From: Cristatella mucedo
Taxonomy: Eukaryota; Bryozoa; Phylactolaemata; Cristatellidae
Direction of reading: 5' to 3'
Assembly: GCA_009760855.2 (NCBI GenBank)
Contig: WPIO01000144.1
Coordinates: 287,501 to 351,500, forward strand
DNA length: 64,000 bases
Under the pieces are notes generated by a model. The model was not told the DNA's origin. It ran no database searches and was given only the letters and a program-made list of their open reading frames with translations. Shown piece after piece: positions 25,955 to 37,569 of this stretch. The position numbers and the translations under genes are program-made. Within the stretch, counting starts at the first letter, position 1, and each line of letters starts with the position of its first letter.

Positions 25955-26045
25955 ATCGCGTCGGTATTTGAACCCCCCCCCCCGATTCGGGTCGGGAAAA
26001 GCGAACGCCTCAACACCGAGCTACGACTCAGGTGCAGTTATGCTG
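25955..26045 (-). mobile_element. tRNA-like SINE head with G run
   Basis: On the minus strand, a D-arm-like GTAGCTCGGTGTTGAGGCG is followed by an 11-base G run merging into a box-B-like GGTTCAAATACC. No tail is seen. Confidence 0.45.
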
Positions 26046-27270
26046 TCTCCCGGCGTGTTGTCCCGGCGCGTTGCGGCGGCGCGGCGAAGCTCAGCGGAAA
26101 GGACAGCGGAGGAGCCGCCGCCGATGGAAGCAGAGGCTGCGGGTTCGGAAATGGCGATGACGAGAACGAGGCTTCGCAAGTGGCGCCGCCAGTGGCGACC
26201 GATGACAAGCGCGACGAATCGGAGGCGTGGCATGCTGAGAGAGGGAGAGAAAGAGTTGCCCGCCTCAAGAGTTGCCGTCGCTCTCCCGATGCGCCTTCGA
26301 TCGCCAGCTCGTTGCAGCCAGCGGCCACGTCGCGGCAGCCGCGCCCTGCCCTCTGTCGACCGCCTTCGGCGGCTAGCGGGCAGCTGCAGCCCCAACTGCA
26401 GCCCGACATTCAACGCCCTTCCGGTTCCGATGCCTTAGCGGCTCTGCACCGACGCCGGCTCTCGCGAGATTGAGCGAATAGTCCAAGAAGTCGCGCGCTC
26501 AGGAATTCTGCGCACCTACGTCTCCCCTTTTACTTAAAAAGCGGCGTCCGATCCCGAAGCTCACAAGCTGAGAACTGAGCTAATAGATCCAATAAATTCC
26601 GAGCCTAAGCAAACACGTCCGCCGACGGATGCCGACAGCCGCGTCGGCCCTCGCGACACATCGGAAGCATCCTGAACTACGGGAGCGGCAAGTGACGCAG
26701 AGCATCCGCTCGTTCGAGCGACTTCGAACTTCGTTCGGGCGCGAGCGAGCGAGCTTCGGCAACGTTCGCGTCACGCGTGAGCATAAGTACTGGCGGTGCG
26801 CGGTGGTGCCACCCGCTGACGGCGAGCGGCGCGCCGGAAGCGAGAGCCGCCTCTGAGCAACAGTCGCCGCCGCGCAGTGCGACGCGCGGTGGCCATTTTA
26901 TCGCCAGCGTTCGTGCGTCTCGCAGCGCGTTTGTAATAAGACTGCAGCCACGTTCGGGGCTGCAAGCATCGACGCACGCCTCCGAGCTTCGGCTTTCAAC
27001 TCGGACGCCTCTGTGCGACGGCTCCTCCTCGCAAATGTAGCGGCTCAGGAGAGGGAGCCTCCTTAGCAACGGAAGCGACGGATAGAGAGCGGCCGACTTC
27101 TCACTCGAAAGCATTAAGTGTACGCGACGACGCCGCCGCGCCCATTACTTGCCGGCACTTAATTCAAGGAGAGTTGCTCGCTAACGAGCACCGCCGATTG
27201 CCCAATTGTTGTCGGGGAATTGTAACGCGAAAATCGTGAGCAAGCCATCCGATGGCCGTATCGCTAAGTT
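26046..27270. other. CpG-rich block, no gene recognised
   Basis: GC-rich sequence with overlapping open frames and no recognisable domain. Confidence 0.5.
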
Positions 27271-27404
27271 GCTAAACAAAAATACTTAATTTGTAAAACG
27301 TCCTAAGAGAACCGTATCTCTACACCGTCTGCACCGCAGCACCGGAGCTCCGTGCACCTCATCGAGAACTGTACATGCAGCTCCATCGCAAGATCCCGAT
27401 GATT

Positions 27405-27960
27405 AAGTGCAAGCACTTTGACCCCTGGGCCAAAATACTAATGACTCGCTTCCCTCCTTCAACCATGATGGAAAGTGCCTAGAAAGTGATCTTGCTCCCA
27501 TAGTACTGCATAAATATCTTACTATCATAAATATTATCACACACACAGTTGATTCCGAAAAGCGGACGGTGCGACGCTTAGCCTGGTGGGGGAGTAGATC
27601 TGAGAAATAGGCTGGAGCCAAAGAATTCTGTGTAATTCTGAGGTGACCTAAAGGTGAGCGACAAAGCCTTGAAGTCGATACGTTGCTGGTCCGGTAGCCA
27701 GTGCAGGTCGGCAAGAAGTGGCGTGATGTGGCAACTGGTAGATCAGCAAGCAGTGAGTTGCAGAAGTCAAGACGGGACGTCATAAATGCGTGAACCAACT
27801 TACATTCGGAATATCACGAATGCATTTACCAACGTGCATGTGGTATCCCTATCTAAACAAGCCCGAATTTCAGCCCTATTATTTAGCTGAAAGTAGGCAG
27901 ACTTGATTGTGGAGCCGATGCGGTCGTCGAACTAAAGGTCACTTAATAATAATTGCTACT
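27405..27960 (-). pseudogene. LINE fragment, RT C-terminal region
   Basis: Reads VHAFMTSRLDFCNSLLADLP and then LAPAYFSDLL, typical of the thumb and connector of L2/CR1-like RT. It is broken by frameshifts. A plus-strand LINE tail (about 27470-27540) lies inside it, so the copy appears to be interrupted by a nested insertion. Confidence 0.75.
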
Positions 27961-28089
27961 AGCATTATACATTTGCATTGCGCCATTAGAGATGTTTAAG
28001 GCACTTTACATGGTTTTCGCCCAGGCAAGCCAAAAGCACGACGCAAAGGTCACCGGCATACGGTCACATGTGACAGGATTGCTAGACGC

Positions 28090-28520
28090 GAGCAAGCGTA
28101 CTAATGCGAATCCGTTTGATCGCGCTTCGCGCGCGCCGTCTCAGTCGTCTCCGCGTTCGTCCTTCCTCGCTGGCGCGCGCGCTCGCTCGCTCGTCCTCGC
28201 AGCTCGGCTGCCTCGAGCCCGAAGCTTTTTTGGCCTTTTGTTGCGGGCCAACTGCCAACTTTACGAAAGTCAAGCTCGTGCGACGCGCGGCGCAATCCGC
28301 GGCTCGCGGGCCCCTCCGCCCCTTCGACGAACGACGATTCGCACCGGGGCCCGCCCCTTCGCGTCGACAAAATGTCGGCGATGCCCTTCGCGAGAGAAGC
28401 GTCAAGTTTGAACTCGCCGAGTGCGCAGTTGCAGTGCGCTTTCTCGGTGCGCAACTGCCGCGCACCGGGAGTGCCGACGCGACTCTGAGCGCCGATCGCG
28501 CACGCGCGGCTAAGGCCAGC
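28090..28520. other. Small CpG-rich block, no gene recognised
   Basis: About 430 bp, open in several frames on both strands; no motif seen. Confidence 0.5.
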
Positions 28521-28867
28521 GTTTAAATGCAGGCGGTAAGCGGCAGAGCCAGGGGAGGGGCATTACTACCCCCCCCCCTCTACAGGAGGCAGCGACCTGG
28601 GCCAGCCCCTATTCCCACACTTCCCGACCGGCACTATCGAAAGAATGAATTATGTCTTAATTTCACTCGACGACCGACCGTCGAGTTCGACTAGAATAAA
28701 CACTTTAATTGTTCGCTACAATTTATAAACTTTGTCATAAATTGTCCGTCTTTTCCCCAAAATGAAAATCTTGCAATCTAAATCAAAAATGGCGGGTCTT
28801 GCCCCAACATGAAAATCCTGGCTCCACCAATGCATAGGTATCTACTAATTAACGCGAGCAAAGTCCA

Positions 28868-28906
28868 TCACGTGCCGCAAGTTGATGGCGCACTTGCGGC
28901 ACGTGA
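28868..28906. repeat. 15-bp inverted repeat with E-box arms
   Basis: Perfect 15-bp arms (TCACGTGCCGCAAGT) around a 9-base spacer. Each arm contains CACGTG. Confidence 0.9.
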
Positions 28907-29075
28907 CAAGACGGCGCACTTCCGTCAAGCGGTAAGATGGCATAGCGCTGTCTTCTGCAACGAAACCATTATGACTCAGCGAAGCGAATCCACATCCACA
29001 GGCAGTGAGCTGCTCTTGTATATATAAATATAAATATATATATATATGTATATATGCATATAAGGAAGTTATATA

Positions 29076-29293
<218 letters not shown>

Positions 29294-29774
29294 CAGACGA
29301 CTACCACTGCACCTCCGAAATGCCCTGAGAACAAGCTGCAGCCAGGCTGTATAGCTTTACCTAAAATGTAAATAGGCGTAGCTGAACCTCGACGCAAGGC
29401 GAGCGAGTGGCAGAGACTGCCTCGACACAAGCAGCTATGCTGACGGTCGCCGAAGATGGCATCTATGCAAGGCCCCCCCACCCACACCTTAATGCACCTG
29501 TGTCCATATTCTGGGACAGTCTGTTCGACCGCCGCACAAAGTGCTACTGGTGCTGGGCACCAGTAGCATAGGGTGCAACTCCAAGCTCCACCCCCACAGC
29601 ACAGCGGACCGACGAATACGCGGCTCGTTTCCGACGCCTACTTACCGTAGCAGGATCGAGGCTTTCCTTTTCATGCAGATGCAGACTCGCAGCTGGATCG
29701 CTGTGCTTCGATAGTTGCCTGCATTCCAGTTCGCTGAAACTTATCAAATCCGCGCAGCGTGTACTATTGCTGAC

Positions 29775-30345
29775 ATTCGAACTTACGCGGCAGCAAACTT
29801 TCTCGAATTGAATGTTGAAAAAACGAGCCTCTTAGTTCGGGGCAAACCTAATATTACTCGGAAATGGACAAACTAACGTTCAAAATGGGCTCGGTCAGGA
29901 TGTCTCCTGTAGCCTCCGTTCGCATTCTTGGCGTCCTGATCCAAAGTGACTTTTCAACAAGCGAACACGTCAGCTTCACAGCCAGGTCTGCCCAATTTTG
30001 GCTATGCAGTATTGAAAGAAAATCGAGCCTGCTTATAAAGGGATATAGCAATCAAGGTGCTCCTTGCGTCTGCGACATCCCATCTCGACTTCTGCTATTT
30101 ACGACTTTTCATGTCTTTCAGCGTATGCATTTAGGCACTTGCGGTCGGTGCAAAACTCTGCAGCTCCGCATATCTGGCGGTAGCGTCTCAATTGCCACCT
30201 TGCACCATCTATCACCGAAAGAAATTTAGTCCTCTGCACACAGTCGTGCTGTACAAATGTCTTGCGATTACTATTAGATTATGACATAAACAGGCTCAGG
30301 TCATTCTACCTGAGGAATAGCATATTATATCGCAGCATTCATAAT
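29775..30345 (+). pseudogene. LINE fragment, C-terminal part of reverse transcriptase
   Basis: Reads LTFKMGSVRMSPVASVRILG and then SEHVSFTARSAQFWL, the conserved region after the RT palm in L2/CR1-like elements. Frameshifts follow, then residues like HLRSVQNSAA. It belongs to the same broad group as the copy at 37.6 kb but is a different lineage from the minus-strand copies. Confidence 0.75.
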
Positions 30346-30349
30346 TCGG

Positions 30350-31370
30350 CCGATGGAGCGTTCCAACGTTTGAGCGCGCGTCGATCCGGCCGGTCTGACG
30401 GCGATCTGACGGTCAGACGTCGGCGAATCGATCGACCGACGTACAGCCGGGTAAAAAATTAAATTAAATTAAATGCTAGCTGATTTGATACGCAACGCGT
30501 CGCGGAGCGGGCGATCGACGATACGATGGCGACGCTACGCGAAGCTGGCGCTCGACGAGCGCGTCGCTTGCCCGCCGAGGTTGCTTGCAGTGCGCTCTCG
30601 CCAAGCTCAGCGAAATTTTAGCCTCCGAGCGAGACGTCGAGCCGCCGCGAAGCGTGCGACGGAAGCGAGCTGCCGCCGCCGACGCCCTGCACTTTTAGCG
30701 CCTAGCCCGGTCGTGGCGACGGATGAAGAGGCGCACGATCGGCACTAAAATCTCGGTCGCGGCGTGCGGCAGTGCGGATAGCGGTGGCAGCTTGCACTCG
30801 AACTGACTGAGGCGGGCTACTCACTGCCACGGCCTGGCAGCTGCGATCTCGGTGACCTCTGTCTGTCGGCCTCCACGAGTGGGCATTAAAAGAAAAACAG
30901 GCGCACGCACATTCGCGCGCGAAAATAACACCGGTCGCCTGCTAACCCGCAGGAAAGGCATGGCGCCAAAGGCTAGTAGCGGCGGCGGCGGCGCAGGGGG
31001 ACAGCGAGCGTCGGCAGTCGTTAGCCGCCGCTCTCCGCCACCGCCGCCGCCGGGCAGAGCGGCGGCAGACGAAAAGTTGAAAGGGTGAAGTTGAGTCGGC
31101 GACTCTACGACTTGGCATCGCTTCGACCGCTGGCGTGCGAAGAGCTTCGCGCTCCGCCCCCCCCCCAGCAGAGAGCTAGCGGCGAGAGTTCTGGGAGCAA
31201 ACGCGCGGCGGCGGAGAAATGGCGCTTGAACGCGCCGCCGCCGCCGCCGCCGCCACCGCCGCCGCCACCGCCGCCGCCGCCGCCGTCACCGCCGTCACTT
31301 GACTTCGCTACCTCCGAGGCCGGCGCAGGGCTGCCAGCTGCGCGCAATTAGTCGGCGCCGAGTTCTCGGC
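30350..31370. other. CpG-rich block with CCG repeat
   Basis: Ends with a CCG/CCA run at about 31230-31290. No credible coding frame. Confidence 0.5.
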
Positions 31371-31894
31371 CAGAGACGGCAATCATTTGAAATAAAAATC
31401 ATTTAGTGCGAAGTAGCGATTTACATGATTGCACTACGAAAGATCGGCGCGCCCGAGCGATGCGTCAGCCGGATGACATTTCGCAACGCTGTCCAGATCA
31501 GACGACAGCGCTTGCTTGCTTGCTACGAGAAGGCACGCCGACCGAATCGCCCATTTATGGCGAGGCGTCACCGTGGTGATCTTGTCCTTGCAAGGGCTAT
31601 ACGCACACAGGCAAAGATTCGTCGACCTCCGCTCATGGAGAGCTGCGAGAAAGAAGCACGCAAAGCGCCCACGCTTCCGCCTCGCGCCACTGTCCGCCTC
31701 GCGCCACTGTCCGCCTGTCCACTGTCCGCCCACGCTCCCGCCTCGCACCTCCTGTCCACACGCCGTAACCGACCGGTCAGCGAACTCAAATACAGCTAGC
31801 GATAACAATAATAATAACCGAGCGACCGGTCAGCGAGCTCAAGTACAGCTAGCGATAATAATACTAATAATGATAAGCGTTATTATTATTAATT

Positions 31895-32035
31895 ACTAAT
31901 AATACAATAATAGTACACTTGATAAAGTGTGCTAAGAGAAATCAATCTCTTTCAAGGCGCTCTACGTTTAACATTAACAATATAGCTACAAATACATTTA
32001 TATAGCGCCCTCGAAGACCTAACAGGGTCAGCAAG
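31895..32035 (-). mobile_element. LINE tail, diverged
   Basis: Minus-strand tail with ATT-rich end and recognisable 3' UTR (GATAAAGTG, CAATCTCTTTC). A scrap of the CAGGGTCAGCA segment follows. Confidence 0.65.
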
Positions 32036-32574
32036 CATGCATGCATCAGCCCCCGCGGGATTAGGCGCCGCCTGAGAGGGCGGGATTGCCAGGCGCCGCT
32101 CGCCCCGCCGCTGCAATGATGTACTCTTCATTAGCTCATCGAGCAGCGCCAGTCGGCCCGTAACTTGTAGCGCTAGAGGTCAGCACCAGGGCAGGAAAAG
32201 AAGCACCTGGAGGAGCACCTGCAGGTGCCCGCCGTACGGCTGCGAGAGACAAAGCATTAGCAAGGCTGCAGTCGAACGTGCAAAACAGATATCAAAGTCA
32301 AGGCTCTGACCAGCTGAGAAGTGACCGAGTGTTGCGAGAGGTCACAGCCGCTTGGAGAAGAAGAGCTCACGAAGCACTCGAGCGCTCGTATGCGGGAAAC
32401 CATCGACCGACAGAGAATGCCGGGAATGCTGCTGCGGCTGCCAGCAGCCATCATAAAACCATCGCTCAACCTGCGCTGCAGCGATGAGCCTCCTACGAAT
32501 TGACTCGCCCATCATTCTTCACTGAGGAGACGCACTCGGATGTCGAGCAAGTATAGCTCAGACGGCCGATACTA

Positions 32575-32930
32575 ATAACAATTATTATAATAATAAGTAT
32601 TTGCACCGCACCCTAATAGAGCCAAATATATCTTTCTAGACACGTTCCTTATGCTGGGAAGAGGGTGTCAACTAGTTGGTGATAAGTGAGAACCTCAAGA
32701 CAACGGATAATGCAGACGAACCTAATAGATTCTGCGAGGAACTAGCGCACTTGGATTCTTTTGAAATGGCTGCTTCAAGTTGGTGGTGAGCGTTGTCCTG
32801 ACGTCAGGCGATCGTGAATTCCTGGCTTTGGGAGCAATCGAACTAAAGGAGGCACGGTCTCCAAAGGATCGGAGACTGGCTAGAGGCTAAGCGACTCTAG
32901 TCAGATTATTCGAATGGATTGCAGTGGATT
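32575..32930 (-). mobile_element. LINE 3' end, diverged
   Basis: Minus-strand copy. The tail is weakly conserved, but the coding end still shows FGDRA and APKARNS with frameshifts. Confidence 0.65.
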
Positions 32931-33191
32931 GCTTACGGCGATTAGAAGGTATTCACATCTTACCAGGAAGTCCCCGACTGATTATTCTCCATCTGCATTT
33001 CTTCTTTTTCATTTCTCTTAGCTTCAGATTATGCCCTCGTTAGTTGAGACGAAAAGCTCGCGATTAAGCACCGAAAGCCGCCGAGGCTGTGAGCTCGAAG
33101 CGGCTGAACATCGTTCAACGTTAGAACCATTTTGTTCTCGTTTTAGGTCCGGTGGCTTTGCAAAGCGACAGCCGGATGTAGACACGCACGC

Positions 33192-33237
33192 GCGCACTCA
33201 CGCGTGCTCGCTCGCGCACGCGAACGCGTGAGTGCGC
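33192..33237. repeat. 14-bp inverted repeat
   Basis: Perfect arms GCGCACTCACGCGT at 33192-33205 and 33224-33237, 18-base spacer. Confidence 0.85.
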
Positions 33238-33244
33238 ACGTTCA

Positions 33245-33315
33245 CTCAAACTTACTTGCGCCGCAATGAGATTTGGTCCGGCGCTCTGACCGATTGAGCT
33301 AGCGATGCCGAGCGC
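33245..33315 (-). mobile_element. tRNA-like fragment
   Basis: Minus strand contains TAGCTCAATCGGTCAGAGCG, a perfect D-arm with box A, but no convincing anticodon stem or box B. It is probably a SINE remnant rather than a working tRNA. Confidence 0.4.
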
Positions 33316-33639
33316 TCTTCCTCGAGTCTTTCTACGCGGGGATGCGAAGCCTCGGCGGCAGTTTAAATTACCACTCGCCTGCCAGCAGGTCGAGCCTGGA
33401 CCCCCCCCCCCCGTTGCGATGCACGCGAATGAATGCGGACGTTAACTGGCGCAAATTTGGCCCCAAAGGCACAAGCAAATACGCCGTCTGCGGTCAGAAA
33501 TCAGGAACTGCCAGGCCACGGCCGTGGGTCCAAGCAACCGCAGGCGGAGAGAATCCCACGAGAGCGGCGGCGGCGTCCCGGAAGTCGGCCGCCGCGGCGC
33601 TTTTTGCTATCCATGAATAAGTAGCCGCGTGACTCTTTA

Positions 33640-33885
33640 GTGACTGGTGGAGGTGAAGCACTGCGCGATTCGTCTTTTGCGTGCATTTGCCTGCTGCTTA
33701 CGCTGTGCCTGCTGCATGCGCTTTGCCTGCTGCTTGCGCTGTGCCTGCTGCTTGCAATGTGCCTGCTGCATGCGGATGTTACCACTAATCACGGTAATGC
33801 TTTCTATTCAGCATCTGTAAATTGCCTAGAAAGAGATTCAGTTCTCTAAGGGCGCTATGCAAATGTATTATTATTATTATTACTA
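33640..33885 (+). mobile_element. LINE 3' end with internal 18-bp tandem array
   Basis: Plus-strand copy with ATT tail at 33863. Its 3' UTR contains about five units of an 18-bp repeat (33681-33778) built on TGCCTGCTGCTTGCGCTG. Confidence 0.75.
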
Positions 33886-34524
33886 TAAGCGTTTATTTCT
33901 TTTGCATATTAGGCTGCACTGCTGCAGTCTATCTTTGCCGGGTGGCCAATAAACTCGCATTCATAGCTAATGCTAAACATTGTCACCAGACATATCACTG
34001 AATCAAAGCAACTTGGCCACTTTCCACTTTAATGCGAAAAGTACGCGGATTGAGGCTCCGCGTCGGCACACGTCCACAAGCTCCATGCTAAACGTACAAT
34101 ATATTTCAACGCATTCGCCAGCCTCTTGAAATAAATTAATGGCAGCAAGCGTGCTGGACAAAGTGTGGACATTTGAAGGGAAATATCGAAGATGTCGAAA
34201 AGTATAGTGAGAACATAAATGATGACAAATACTTTCTAATTCAATCAAGCAGACCAATAATAAAAAGGGGCCGAGAATTGGGTTGTGAATGGCGAATGCT
34301 TACAGCCCTCCCCCGTTCACGGACAAACGCTTTACAGCCTGCTGATACTTTGTCGTGGTTTGACAATAGCCCGCCGTCCTCCGCTGGCTCTTCCTCCTCC
34401 TTCTCTTGTGCTAAGATTGCCATACTCGACATTCCGGAAGCTTCGTCGAACGGCGGACCTGTAGTCAGACGGCCGTTCACTGAAGAAAATTCCAGAAGCT
34501 TGAAGAGATCGGCGGCATGAAAAG

Positions 34525-34602
34525 TGCCAAGACGGAGATCTATTTCGTTTATGGTGCTATACACATGGTCCTGTTGTCATTATATATTATTGTTATCCTT
34601 TT
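34525..34602 (+). mobile_element. Old LINE tail
   Basis: Diverged plus-strand 3' end (AAGTGCCAAGACGGAGATCT, then GGTGCTATACACATGG and an ATT-rich end). Confidence 0.5.
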
Positions 34603-34825
34603 TTATTGAATGCGAGCATTGTTGTTGTTTTTGTGGCCAGCGACAAGGATTGGGTGCACATTGGCTTATAATGCGTCGACAGAAAGCGTCAATCCGTATT
34701 TAGCTAAAGTTTGGAAGCTGGCGGTCACGAGTCAGTGTCTTTCCAACCGCTTCGTCGTGGTTTCCGTTGAATGATCGGGCATGCCCAAGCAGTGCCGACG
34801 TCAGCTAGGGCGCTCATATTTAATA

Positions 34826-34945
34826 ATAATAATATTGCACTTGATAAAGCGCCCTCAGAGAACTTAATCTCTTTCTAGGCGCTTTACATTTGCTGCAAAG
34901 TGATACGCAATAGAATAGTAAGTAAAAAATATTTGCATGGACAAA
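34826..34945 (-). mobile_element. LINE 3' end
   Basis: Minus-strand copy of the last 115 bp, well conserved. Confidence 0.8.
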
Positions 34946-35261
34946 GAGCGTCTGATTAATATCTGTCAACAACCGCTGCTACAGGTTGTTTCGGGTGCTG
35001 GCTGAGGAGTCCATTTCATCGCGGCGGCACGTAACCTGTATCGTTGAGGCCATCGTCCGGTCAAGCCCAGAGTGAGCCTAAGCAGCAGACAGCGGATCAT
35101 CAGCCAGCCGGAAGCCTGGATGCGTACTCGCGTCGTCCGCCACGAACCGCGGCGGCACGATTTGCGAAAGCGCCGACATTCGAGGGGCCGCACTCGTCGG
35201 GTACGAGGAAGCCATCGCTGAATCGGATGACAAGACTTTTCGCCAGCCGCTTTGCGTGCAA

Positions 35262-35368
35262 CACCTGCGATTCCCTTTGCAGCAAATGTAAAGTGCCTCG
35301 GAAGAGATTGAGTTCTCTGAGCGCGCTTTATCAAGTGCATTAGTATTATTATTATTAATATTATCAGC
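35262..35368 (+). mobile_element. LINE 3' end
   Basis: Plus-strand copy of the last 105 bp, ending in an ATT tail. Confidence 0.8.
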
Positions 35369-36602
35369 GCCACGCAATACCTCCCTCGGGTGACAGACTT
35401 GGTGACACTTGGGACAAGACTAGTGAGTCTGTCCGCGCTTGGTTTCACCCCGGCTGATGAAGGCTCGCTGCGAATGCTGCTTTTAAAGTCGTTTAATTCG
35501 CCACTCGCGTTTAAGCAGGCTCTCGTTAAGGGGCGAGCATTTGGGCTGCTGCTGCTGGAATGGGGGGGGCTACTTGCTACTTACTACCCCCTCCCCAGCG
35601 GCAGCTGCAGCCCAGAAGACTGCTGCGAACAGTTCAGTCAGTTAGCTCAATCGTGACGCCGACTCAAACTTCCTTTCCATTCAATGACGACGAGCGAGTC
35701 AGTCGCTGCATCTTCCGATTAAAGGAAATCGGAAGAATCTGTCTCCCTGAAGCGACAGTGAGATGGCGTTTTACGCACTACCGGCAGGCGGAGTGATCGT
35801 TACAGCGAGTCGGGCTAGGGCACCTCGAATCGACGCCGCCGCCAGGCTCGAAAGTGCAAAGCTCGGGTCAAGAAAAGACGGCCGACCGAAGGTCGCGGGA
35901 ATACCTGCAGCAACGACGCTAGCTTCGTGGAGTCCATTAGCACCGACCACGTGACCACGGCAACGTACACGCTCGCGATCGGGGACAAGTGCATAGTTAT
36001 TATCATTATTATTCCCGTCAGATTTCCGAGTGGAGCGGGCGAAACTTGAGCGGAGCGAGTGCAAGTCCCAAATGCGCCCCCAGCAGGGGGCGGAGCGCGG
36101 CCGGGTCTGCAGGCGCGTGACTGCAACTGCTGACGCACGAAAAAGGTTAAGAGCTGCTGCTGCGGCGGACAGGCTTCAAGCAGGAGTTCGAAGTCAGCAA
36201 ATTGGGCTTGCGAACAAAATCCGCGGTCGCGTACGCGAGAAGTTGAGAGCCAAGCGACGCAGTCGCACTGGGTGTCCTACACCGGATGCACAAGTCCAGG
36301 ACAAAATTGTACGTATCTGAATAGCGGCTCCAAAACAAATCTTTTGCTCAAAAGATAACGGTCGGGACCAACACCGGTAGAGCCGGCGCGGCTAACGATT
36401 GGTTGAAAGCAGCCAATGATCATGCGAGTTGCGAACGCTCGCTCTACTCTACGTACAATAAGTATTGCCCAAATTCGATTGTACAGTACTAATACAAGCT
36501 TAAGAGTTTCTTGCTATATTCAACTCCAGCCATAACTTTTTGAAAAGCATCGCGAGATCAATAGGAGCACGCCGTCTGCCCTAGTCTGAGGCCAGCCATT
36601 TA
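35369..36602. other. No gene seen
   Basis: Short open frames only. A possible LINE tail scrap (CAAGTGCATAGTTATTATC) at about 35985. Confidence 0.45.
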
Positions 36603-36668
36603 TAATAGTAAAGATACACTTAACAAAGCGCCTTCGGAGAACTTAATCTCTTTCTAGGCGCTTGACTA
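36603..36668 (-). mobile_element. LINE tail
   Basis: Minus-strand terminal 65 bp of the same LINE. Confidence 0.7.
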
Positions 36669-36721
36669 ATACTCGCGTTGCTTTGGGTAATGTAGCATCG
36701 AATGCTTAGGTATGCTAAGCG

Positions 36722-36757
36722 TATATATATCTAATATTATATATATAATATATTATA

Positions 36758-36790
<33 letters not shown>

Positions 36791-36872
36791 ATAGATGTAA
36801 TTATTATATATATAATATATATATTATATATTTTATATATATATAATATATAATATATAATACGCTAATTAT
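36722..36872. repeat. AT-rich palindromic repeat
   Basis: About 150 bp of TATA/ATAT with TAATATATTA-type symmetric blocks, able to form cruciforms. Confidence 0.92.
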
Positions 36873-37569
36873 AGTGCGGTTCCTAATACTTCTTGCTCAG
36901 GAACTGATGGCCAGCTTTCAGGGTAGGCCATAATCCGGGCCGCTTACTATCCGCCTGCGCTTCGCCGCCCGAGCCGCCAGCTACCGCTATCCCAAAATTC
37001 TCGCCCCCCGTCACCGAGCGCTACTGTTGTTTCCTGTCCGTTGCACAAATTGAAGTCGTTGCGAATATCGCTTACGGAAACCGATGCAGCTAAGACTTGT
37101 GCAAAGAATATCTATTCAATTGTTTACCGTAGCGCGTCAGAAATCGGGAGCCTGCGGACATTCAAGCGCGCGAACTCCTTCGCTCGCTGTGTCATCGCGT
37201 GCCGCGGCCTCTTCAGCCACGCGAGCTTCGGCTCTAGGTTCGCCGGCTGTTACTAACCTCGCGGCTAGCTGCGATCGTGCGCGTTCGTTATCGTTTCGCT
37301 ATCGCCGTCCAAATGCATTCCTGCGGAGCTGTTGTGGCTGCCGTTGTTGCCACACCCGTGAATTTGGCTTCTCCGAAAAAAAGGGCCAACTCGTAGCCCC
37401 CTCGGCGGCTGGAGGCACCACCATTATCGGAAGCCCAGCTTGCTTAGTGCATTCAAGCATTGTCTCGCACGTTGGCCCGGAGAGAGAGGGATTCCCCCTC
37501 GAGCGCTGCTGCTGCGAATCGCTCCAATCGCTGGTGGACGTCAGGTCACGTGCTTTAACTCCAGCGGAA

